Shown here: in pieces, positions 58,003-64,000 of the stretch
How the letters are laid out: each line of letters opens with the position of its first letter
How positions within the stretch are numbered: position 1 is the stretch's first letter
Assembly: GCF_027359355.1 (NCBI RefSeq)
Contig: NZ_CP114777.1
Location: forward strand, 434,001-498,000
Direction of reading: 5' to 3'
Length of the DNA stretch: 64,000 nucleotides
From: Prochlorococcus marinus str. MIT 1214
GTDB lineage: Bacteria; Cyanobacteriota; Cyanobacteriia; PCC-6307; Cyanobiaceae
Notes under the pieces: model-generated
The model's input: the letters and a program-made list of their open reading frames with translations, nothing else
What the model was told of the DNA's origin: nothing
Database searches by the model: none
Program-made: the position numbers and the translations under genes

Positions 58003-58167
58003 ATGAGTCTGAGTTCTCATAGACAACACAAAATTTATATTGCTGCAACGATGGGGTATGGACTTGGTTCTGAAGATCCAGAAGAATTAGCGCTTTATGA
58101 GATGATCAAAAAAGAAATAGAAAAAGACTGCAAAAAAAGAAATATGGGCATTCAAAGAACTGATTAG
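58003..58167 (+). CDS. small soluble protein
   Basis: The 54-residue protein (HKIYIAATMGYGLGSEDPEE, YEMIKKEIEKDCKKRNMG) is helical at its end. Function unknown. Confidence 0.5.
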   Translation: MSLSSHRQHKIYIAATMGYGLGSEDPEELALYEMIKKEIEKDCKKRNMGIQRTD

Positions 58168-58230
58168 ACTCTCATTTCAGAAAGTGTCTAAAGATAGGGT
58201 AGGCATTTAACTTCGCTAACTTAAAGATCT

Positions 58231-58302
58231 GCGGGTGTAGTTCAGTGGTAGAACGTCAGCTTCCCAAGCTGAATGTCGCCAGTTCGAGTCTGGTCATCCG
58301 CT
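58231..58302 (+). tRNA. tRNA-Gly (anticodon CCC)
   Basis: The acceptor stem GCGGGTG pairs with CATCCGC; the D arm is GTTC/GAAC with loop AGTGGTA; the anticodon arm is TCAGC-TTCCCAA-GCTGA; the T arm is GCCAG-TTCGAGT-CTGGT. The seven-base loop places CCC at positions 34-36, so it reads GGG. CCA is not encoded. An intergenic T/A-rich region follows. Confidence 0.93.
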
Positions 58303-58408
58303 TAAAAAAAATTGAAACTAAATTCTAAGTGTGTGGTGTAACTCACAACAGCAAGTTCAGGTCACAGAAAACAATTGATATTGACATAATTTGATTTTAG
58401 AGATTTAC

Positions 58409-58753
58409 ATGGATAACCCCTCTAAGGAACAAATTCTTGCTGCATCCAGTGGATGGGTTGCTACAACATTAAATTTCCTTCCTGGCTTAGGTGCTGGATA
58501 CCTTTACCAACGTCGCTGGATTCCTTACTTTGTAACTGTAGGAGCAGCTACAGCTTGGTTCGTTCTAGGAGCCATCTTAAATGGTGATACAGAGCCAACA
58601 AAAGCCGAACAATTAATTGGAATAGGAGGTTTATTTTTGATCTCAATCACAACAATGGTTGAATCTAAAATTGCTCATAAGAAAGCAAGATTAGTCGTAG
58701 AAGAACAGCTTCAGGCAAAGACTCCAAAGAAAAAAGGAGGTCTTTTTAGATAA
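58409..58753 (+). CDS. small membrane protein
   Basis: The 114-residue protein from MDNPSKEQILAASSGWVATT has three hydrophobic stretches and the motif LPGLGAGYLYQRRW common in small TM2-like cyanobacterial proteins. The C-terminus is basic (KTPKKKGGLFR). An upstream TTG in frame is less likely. Confidence 0.65.
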   Translation: MDNPSKEQILAASSGWVATTLNFLPGLGAGYLYQRRWIPYFVTVGAATAWFVLGAILNGDTEPTKAEQLIGIGGLFLISITTMVESKIAHKKARLVVEEQLQAKTPKKKGGLFR

Positions 58754-58893
58754 TCAGTCATTTAGAAAATTAATAGTGATAACAATAAAAATCATAATTG
58801 AGTTAGGAGAGGTTGAAGATATGATTAATGAGACAGAATTTTAGATAAAAATATGCAATGCTCTTTTTGTTTCATAATCATCTAATCAAATAA

Positions 58894-59178
58894 GTGGCTC
58901 TAGAAACAACCGTATTCAGCTTTAAGATTTCTGTTCCGTTTGAACAATGGGCAGAGGTCTATGACAGTGAAGAAAACAAACAACTTATGAAAGAAGAAAA
59001 AATTGTTTGTCTTTATAGAGGGATAAATAAAGATGATCCAAGTAGTGCCGTTGTTATAGAGCAAGCTGAAGAAGGTAAATCAATCGCAATGTTTTCCAAT
59101 CCTGAAGTAAGACCTTTAATTGAGGAAGCTGGACACATTTATGATTCAACCGTCATCACTAGTTACTTACAAAGCTAA
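58894..59178 (+). CDS. DUF3764 family protein (copy 3), GTG start
   Basis: The 94-residue protein has TTVFSFKISVPFEQWAEVYD and AVVIEQAEEGKSIAMFSNPE, with the C-terminal EEAGHIYDSTVITSY. It is the intact comparison for the frameshifted copy at 33299. It lies seven bases before a lipoprotein gene. Confidence 0.75.
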   Translation: MALETTVFSFKISVPFEQWAEVYDSEENKQLMKEEKIVCLYRGINKDDPSSAVVIEQAEEGKSIAMFSNPEVRPLIEEAGHIYDSTVITSYLQS

Positions 59179-59185
59179 TTAAAAG

Positions 59186-59437
59186 ATGAAAAACTTTCTT
59201 TCTCTTGTTGTATTTGCTGTATTTATAAGTGGCTGTACCAAGAACACTTCTCAAGTCAGTTCCTTAAAACCAAATGTAATCTCTGAGACTCAAAGACAAA
59301 GAGATCTTTGCCTAGATTGGTATGCTTACAGAATTGAAACTGCTAAAGCAATTTCAGACCTAAATCTCAAAACAGAAAAAGAGTCGGATTTAATGGTTTA
59401 TTGTGAGTTCTTTAAAAATGTAGCTGATACGAATTAA
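59186..59437 (+). CDS. lipoprotein of the two-cysteine exported group (copy 4)
   Basis: The 83-residue protein has a lipobox (LVVFAVFISGC) and then RDLCLDWYAYRIETAKAISD and MVYCEFF, the same layout as 27372, 41692 and 44271. It would be lipid-anchored rather than secreted. Confidence 0.68.
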   Translation: MKNFLSLVVFAVFISGCTKNTSQVSSLKPNVISETQRQRDLCLDWYAYRIETAKAISDLNLKTEKESDLMVYCEFFKNVADTN

Positions 59438-59648
59438 CTTTTTACATGGAATTGAATTAGCATTGTAGTTTTATGTCTTGCAACCTTCTCAAGGATACAG
59501 CCTAATCAAACATACTTTACTATTCATTTTTTAGACTTATCGGCTAGTTAAAAACAAAATTTAAGAACATTAAAACTTCGAATCTATGCTAGAAATATAA
59601 ATGAAAGAATCATCAAATTAAAGACTTAACCAAATAAAAAAGATCTAA

Positions 59649-61343
59649 ATGAGCAGTACTAAAGCTATGCAGACAACTAGAACTTTCTCTGAGTTTGCAA
59701 AACAAGCTGACTACTCATTCATGGATTCTCTCGAACCTGATCCTCAGGCAACAGATGATGGTGACGACCACCTAACAAGAGAGGTCTTTTCTGGTCACTA
59801 TGTACCTGTCACTCCAACAGCAATTCCAAAACCAGAATATATCGCACACAGTAAAATATTATTTAACGAGTTAGGCTTGAGCCAGGAACTTGCTCTAGAT
59901 GAGCTTTTTCGTCGTCTATTCTCCGGCGACATAAGTGTTGCAACAACACCGATGAGACCAGTTGGCTGGGCTACCGGTTACGCACTATCAATCTATGGAA
60001 CTGAATATACTCAGCAGTGTCCATTTGGGACAGGTAACGGCTATGGAGATGGGAGAGCTATTTCAGTATTTGAAGGTCTCTTTAATGGCAAAAGATGGGA
60101 GATGCAACTTAAAGGAGGAGGGCCAACACCATACTGCAGAGGAGCTGATGGACGAGCAGTGCTTCGTTCAAGTGTTCGTGAGTTTTTAGCGCAGGAATAT
60201 ATGAATTCACTCGGAGTACCAACATCACGATCTCTCACACTATATGTCTCTAAATCTGAAACAGTCCGCAGGCCTTGGTATACAAAAAACTCTAATTCAA
60301 TCGATCCAGACATATTGGTAGAAACACCCGCTGCAATCTCAACACGAGTCGCACCATCATTTTTACGAGTAGGTCAGATAGAACTCTTTGCACGTCGAGT
60401 ACGCAACAATGAGCATCAGGGTGCAATGAAAGAGCTCGAGATGATTGTGAAGCACTTAATCATAAGAAATTACAAGGAGGAAATTGATCCGATCCTTAGC
60501 TTTAGCGATCAAGTCGTTGAGCTCGCAAATTCATTCCGAGAACGACTCACATCATTAGTAGCTAATTGGATGCGGATTGGCTACTGTCAAGGTAATTTCA
60601 ATAGTGACAATTGCGCTGCAGGTGGTTTCACCTTAGATTACGGTCCATTTGGTTTTTGCGAACTCTTCGATCCCAGATTCCAACCTTGGACAGGAGGGGG
60701 TGAGCATTTTGCATTCTTTAACCAACAAGTTGCTGCCGAAGCAAATTATCAAATGTTTTTGGGGGCGATTCGACCTCTGCTTACCGGCAACGCAAAGGCA
60801 CTGGACAGGCTAGATAGCATCCGCGATGGATTTACTACAGTAATGAATCAGAAAATGGAGAACATGTGGACAAAGAAACTAGGCTTAGCCACCTATGACG
60901 CTCTTCTAGTAAATGAAATGCTACAGCTCATGGTTCACACAAAGCTCGACTACACAATCTTTTTCCGAAAACTTTCAAGTATCCCCAAAAATCTTAACGA
61001 CTTAAAAGACAGTTTCTATCTACCAATTTCAGAAGAAATTGAGACAAAATGGATCAGTTGGCTACAAAGATGGCGGAATCAATTAATTAACAAAGGTGAT
61101 CAAAATGAAATATCAGCAAAAATGAAAGGCATTAATCCAAAATACACATGGCGGGAATGGCTCATCACACCAGCATACGAAATGGCAGAGAAAGGCGACT
61201 ATGGTCTCATAATGGAACTACAAGCTGTTTTAGAGAAACCTTACGAGGAACAATCATTAGAGGTACAGCAAAAATACGACAGACTCAAGCCCAAGAAATT
61301 CTTTGGAGCCGGTGGGATTTCCCATTACAGCTGTTCCTCATGA
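59649..61343 (+). CDS. selO: SelO-type protein adenylyltransferase (YdiU/UPF0061)
   Basis: The 564-residue pseudokinase-fold protein has [20 protein letters not shown], the Lys in [29 protein letters not shown] and the metal-binding GNFNSDN with [10 protein letters not shown]. SelO transfers AMP from ATP to Ser, Thr or Tyr of proteins in redox stress. It lacks the C-terminal selenocysteine; the protein instead ends SHYSCSS. Longer than the E. coli form by about 85 residues. Confidence 0.9.
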   Translation: MSSTKAMQTTRTFSEFAKQADYSFMDSLEPDPQATDDGDDHLTREVFSGHYVPVTPTAIPKPEYIAHSKILFNELGLSQELALDELFRRLFSGDISVATTPMRPVGWATGYALSIYGTEYTQQCPFGTGNGYGDGRAISVFEGLFNGKRWEMQLKGGGPTPYCRGADGRAVLRSSVREFLAQEYMNSLGVPTSRSLTLYVSKSETVRRPWYTKNSNSIDPDILVETPAAISTRVAPSFLRVGQIELFARRVRNNEHQGAMKELEMIVKHLIIRNYKEEIDPILSFSDQVVELANSFRERLTSLVANWMRIGYCQGNFNSDNCAAGGFTLDYGPFGFCELFDPRFQPWTGGGEHFAFFNQQVAAEANYQMFLGAIRPLLTGNAKALDRLDSIRDGFTTVMNQKMENMWTKKLGLATYDALLVNEMLQLMVHTKLDYTIFFRKLSSIPKNLNDLKDSFYLPISEEIETKWISWLQRWRNQLINKGDQNEISAKMKGINPKYTWREWLITPAYEMAEKGDYGLIMELQAVLEKPYEEQSLEVQQKYDRLKPKKFFGAGGISHYSCSS

Positions 61344-61530
61344 ATCAACACCAAAATTTAAAATCTACATAGTTACGGCTTTAGAATTTAAAAACAAAGT
61401 TTAATTATCTTCAATAGGAACAACAAACATAAAAAGATTCTTTGGATGAGTTTTTTATATAGTTAACCGAACCAATCATTCTCTCGTTAAAGAAATAATT
61501 GACACATGATTGATTAGCTGTATTTAAACA

Positions 61531-61659
61531 ATGTCCGAAGATACAAAATCTAAAATAAGAACTTTTCTTCCATTTAGTTGGTTCATTCCCGCTCTCATTT
61601 CTTTTGGAGTGATTAATTTCCACCAACTTTCTGCGGGCATTCCACCCATATCCATTTAG
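61531..61659 (+). CDS. small single-helix membrane protein
   Basis: The 42-residue protein has one helix (FLPFSWFIPALISFGVINF). It lies four bases before the next plus gene; an antisense frame over it is a shadow. Confidence 0.5.
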   Translation: MSEDTKSKIRTFLPFSWFIPALISFGVINFHQLSAGIPPISI

Positions 61660-61663
61660 AACC

Positions 61664-61798
61664 ATGTCATCACATATTCCTGAATTCTACGAATCAATAG
61701 TTGAAGCTTCCGATAGAGGAGAGTTGTGGGGGCTAGATCAATTTTCAAATAATATTAATCAACTTGAAATTAACTTTGATCCTTCTGTTTATAAATAA
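61664..61798 (+). CDS. small protein with ASDRGELWGL motif
   Basis: The 44-residue protein has FYESIVEASDRGELWGLDQF, matching the short protein at 18045. Its stop overlaps the next start (TAATG). Confidence 0.6.
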   Translation: MSSHIPEFYESIVEASDRGELWGLDQFSNNINQLEINFDPSVYK

Positions 61799-61962
61799 TG
61801 CAAAACGATAAAATAAATCCTATAAACCAAGAAGATAGAGAATTACTTTCTGATTTAAAATCCACCTTTGACCTTGGGACCCAAACTATCATTGGACTAG
61901 ATGAAGATGAGATAGTTGATGACCTAATAGATTTAATAACTGAATATAATGAAGATCTATAA
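61798..61962 (+). CDS. small acidic protein
   Basis: The 54-residue protein (LGTQTIIGLDEDEIVDDLID) is strongly acidic and soluble. It is translationally coupled to the previous gene. Confidence 0.58.
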   Translation: MQNDKINPINQEDRELLSDLKSTFDLGTQTIIGLDEDEIVDDLIDLITEYNEDL

Positions 61963-62070
61963 CTAGTATTAACACCTTAAATATTAATTTGTTGGATTCA
62001 GAAATTTATTTTTTAATACGATCGAATTGTAAAAATTTATTGAACTCCCGAAAGTTAAAAAGGGAAAATC

Positions 62071-62316
62071 TCAACTATTAATTTTTTGCCAAATAATTTC
62101 AGCATCTCTAAGAAGGTAAATAGCTTCTTTCCTGCCAACGGCTCTTTCAGCATCATTCATCAACTTAATATACCTCTCTCTCAAAGCCTGCTTTTCCATA
62201 ACAACTTTGGTGAACATATGAAGCTTTTCATTTCGATCATCAAATTTGCTTTTAGCTACATTCTTTATGTAGCCATTCAAGTTTTTAGCTTTTACCCGAA
62301 CGTTGTGCCTACTCAT
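62071..62316 (-). CDS. helical basic protein
   Basis: The 81-residue protein (KVVMEKQALRERYIKLMNDA, RKEAIYLLRDAEIIWQKI) is helical and basic. Function unknown. Confidence 0.55.
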   Translation of the reverse strand: MSRHNVRVKAKNLNGYIKNVAKSKFDDRNEKLHMFTKVVMEKQALRERYIKLMNDAERAVGRKEAIYLLRDAEIIWQKINS

Positions 62317-62369
62317 TTAACAAGATCTTGGTTACTGAATTAATTCAAATATTCTGAGAAGGGAAAATA

Positions 62370-62543
62370 TCAACCGCGTGTAGGGTTAACCTCCAATTTT
62401 TTATTCAAAGAGTAAGCTTTACCCACTTCCACTCCATAGTCGTTCGCGAGTTCAATTAACTCTTGCAGTGACAAGTCAACTAGATAATTTCGGATACATT
62501 GATAAGCATTAAAGCTCTCAATACTTTTTCTCTCATTGAACAT
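62370..62543 (-). CDS. small soluble protein
   Basis: The 57-residue protein (YQCIRNYLVDLSLQELIELA, YGVEVGKAYSLNKKLE) looks helical with a possible helix-turn-helix-like spacing. Start chosen at the first ATG. Function unknown. Confidence 0.5.
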   Translation of the reverse strand: MFNERKSIESFNAYQCIRNYLVDLSLQELIELANDYGVEVGKAYSLNKKLEVNPTRG

Positions 62544-62737
62544 TGCACGAGAGATTCTTAGAGCTAAGGATTCTTTAGTGAAGAGTGCACAAAAACAACT
62601 ATTAAAATGTTATTCAATTTCTGGATCTGAGTGTGTACAAATCATCTTAAAAAAAACCAAAAAATAAGCTCAATACAGCTACCCTCAAAGTCACACTCTA
62701 CAGATTGACCTTCTACTATTTTATCAAAGGAATAACT

Positions 62738-62950
62738 ATGACAGAATTAAAGAAAAACAAAAAACTTGGATTTATCCCAAAGACGTCAAAGACTTCAGAA
62801 AAAAATGAGGTAATTAAAGAACCCAAAGGAAGACTTATCTCCTGGTCTCCCTGGCCTCCTGCTAATTTCAAAACCCGTTACCCAGCATTCCCTTTAGTTA
62901 CGACTGTTTTGATTTTAATAATTTTACGCTGGCTAACCTTGGCTAATTAG
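62738..62950 (+). CDS. small single-helix membrane protein
   Basis: From MTELKKNKKLGFIPKTSKTS the protein is 70 residues with a basic N-terminus and one C-terminal helix (FPLVTTVLILIILRWLTL). AAGGA eight bases upstream favours this start over an earlier TTG. Confidence 0.6.
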   Translation: MTELKKNKKLGFIPKTSKTSEKNEVIKEPKGRLISWSPWPPANFKTRYPAFPLVTTVLILIILRWLTLAN

Positions 62951-63000
62951 GAAAGAAAGTACTAGTAAATAGTGAAAAGTTATATAAGGGAAGTTGTTTT

Positions 63001-63183
63001 TCAAAAGTGAAAATAGGGTATTTCTCTTGGGGGGGCAGTACGCGTAGAACAGATTCCAAATTGCAAGCACTCCATCACATCATCATCATATTTTGGCTTG
63101 TAATTAGAAAACAAATCAGACATTTCACTTCCTTGAGTAGAAACCCCAGAAAAATTTCGAAATAATTGCTTTGAGAATGGCAT
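63001..63183 (-). CDS. small soluble protein
   Basis: From MPFSKQLFRNFSGVSTQGSE the protein is 60 residues with an acidic DDDVMECLQFGICST segment containing two Cys. Function unknown. Confidence 0.5.
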   Translation of the reverse strand: MPFSKQLFRNFSGVSTQGSEMSDLFSNYKPKYDDDVMECLQFGICSTRTAPPREIPYFHF

Positions 63184-63407
63184 GATTAGACATCTAAACA
63201 ACCTACTTAATTTCTACTCATATTGGTTTAAGAAATCTATGGGAAGGAACACTCAATTATTTATACAGTCACGTAAAACTAATTCAATACATAGAGACAA
63301 TTATCGAAGAATCAACAAGTCCTTATCTTGAAAGGCATTGTTTTATTAATACGAGGCGACTTTATCTCCACACTTTTCTTTGGCTTTTCTCGATAATAAA
63401 GGTTCCA

Positions 63408-63659
63408 TTATTTAGATTTTTCTCTTTGACTAAAGCCATCCGGAGACTGAAGATAAGAAGTTTGTCCTAAATATGGGTCTTCTCCAAAAAGATCATTCAT
63501 TTGCTTTTCTGTCATTTGTCTAGGAGCTTGAACTGTTTCAGTAGGATCTGACTCGACAAGCGTGGAATCTATTTCAACTGCATTACCAGCCGGAGGACAA
63601 AAAATGAGAAAAAGACCAAGAGAGAAAGAAACAATTCGAATTAGAAAGAAGTCATTCAT
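63408..63659 (-). CDS. exported small protein with NDLFGED motif
   Basis: From MNDFFLIRIVSFSLGLFLIF (signal peptide ending near GNA) the protein is 83 residues, with an acidic linker and EKQMNDLFGEDPYLGQTS. The motif resembles EDIFGDE (6956) and DDLLGPD (10327). It lies ten bases after the gene at 63670. Confidence 0.6.
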   Translation of the reverse strand: MNDFFLIRIVSFSLGLFLIFCPPAGNAVEIDSTLVESDPTETVQAPRQMTEKQMNDLFGEDPYLGQTSYLQSPDGFSQREKSK

Positions 63660-63669
63660 TTTCTTAAAA

Positions 63670-63825
63670 TTACCTATCGAAAGAATCGGAACTAGCGACT
63701 TGCTCAGCCGTCTTATCTTGACTTGCTTTGTCCTTATTAGATAAAGAGCATCCACCGTCACTCAATGCCAAAGCAGGCGCTTTCGTAAACGAAATGGTAA
63801 ATACTAAAGGTAGAATTTTATTCAT
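63670..63825 (-). CDS. exported small protein
   Basis: The 51-residue protein has an N-terminal signal-like helix (KILPLVFTISFTKAPALA) followed by DGGCSLSNKDKASQDK. It could be exported; the Cys is not in a clear lipobox. It is in one operon with 63408-63659. Confidence 0.5.
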   Translation of the reverse strand: MNKILPLVFTISFTKAPALALSDGGCSLSNKDKASQDKTAEQVASSDSFDR

Positions 63826-63883
63826 AAAAAAAATTGGAAGCAACGCAATATTAAAACCTTTTAAGAAAGTTCGTTTAACTGAC

Positions 63884-64000
63884 TTAATTCATATCCATTC
63901 CCATTTCCATCTCATTCATAGAAACCTCACTCTGATCATTATCTAATGTTCCTACACTGATTTCAGGCAAATTTTCTTCGCTTACTTCAGGCAAGGATGG
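63884..64000 (-). CDS. C-terminal part of an acidic Met-rich protein (window-edge partial)
   Basis: The last 38 codons of a gene that begins beyond the window end. The visible part is acidic (LPEVSEENLPEISVGTLDND) and ends in NEMEMGMDMN. It reads in the same direction as the two exported proteins after it and may belong to the same group. Confidence 0.55.
   Translation of the reverse strand, partial: PSLPEVSEENLPEISVGTLDNDQSEVSMNEMEMGMDMN

Noticed and set aside
58231-58302. Integration site at the tRNA-Gly 3' end
   Set aside because: I found no duplicated tRNA end and no integrase in the window.
61411-61665. 84-codon minus-strand frame
   Set aside because: The plus-strand gene at 61531 fits better, with a clear membrane helix and a four-base gap to the next gene.

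Overview
The window looks like a chromosomal segment of a marine picocyanobacterium, most likely a low-light-adapted, low-GC Prochlorococcus (inference). The support is an A+T-rich composition (by eye about one third G+C), four one-helix high-light-inducible proteins, the picocyanobacterial small-protein families DUF1651, DUF3764, DUF4278, DUF1330 and DUF1499, carotenoid and PAP/fibrillin proteins, and a very dense population of 30-100 residue genes. There is no rRNA, CRISPR array, transposase or integrase. I find one tRNA gene, tRNA-Gly with anticodon CCC.

Layout. 1-5 kb: an arsenate/phosphate module, with arsR divergent from an arsenate-type GAPDH gene and arsJ, followed by pstS on the opposite strand. 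The arsR-gap intergenic region and the pstS upstream region carry the same ATCAA-N6-TTGAT palindrome. 5-13 kb: a tryptophan-rich protein gene, structured non-coding DNA, many one-helix or exported small proteins, a LOG-type nucleotide hydrolase and a MAPEG protein. 12.7-24.4 kb: two paralogous histone-H1-like genes flank a region with a probable DNA repair pair (PD-(D/E)XK nuclease plus SRAP/HMCES), an auxin-efflux-type carrier, a rhomboid protease and runs of tightly packed tiny genes. 24.5-31 kb: a PAP/fibrillin protein, a CrtISO-like FAD oxidoreductase, a CIA30 protein and a GH57 glycosidase. 31-50 kb: mostly small genes, with a nitroreductase, purT, a SnoaL-like protein, the hli cluster and a glutamine amidotransferase. 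50-64 kb: a prolyl aminopeptidase, an HAD phosphatase, small membrane operons, the tRNA, a lipoprotein, SelO and further exported small proteins.

How the genes work together. ArsR, GAPDH and ArsJ form the 1-arseno-3-phosphoglycerate export route, and the shared operator suggests ArsR may also act on pstS. Many small genes overlap as TAATG or ATGA or lie within a few bases, so translational coupling is common. Several small-protein families occur two to four times within the window: four EGSSW-type proteins, four exported two-cysteine proteins, three proteins with a CP12-like tail, three DUF3764, two DUF4278, two DUF1651, two DUF1499 and two histone-like proteins.

Most notable signals: repeated non-coding elements tied to paralogous genes (a two-hairpin leader before both DUF4278 genes, a covarying branched 3' element after both histone-like genes, a 42-bp block upstream of two MxxPYH genes), and four genes whose apparent products are split by frameshifts, two of them at sequences matching known recoding sites (CCCAAAG and CTT-TGA). 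All calls come from reading the sequence and given translations; no database search was run.
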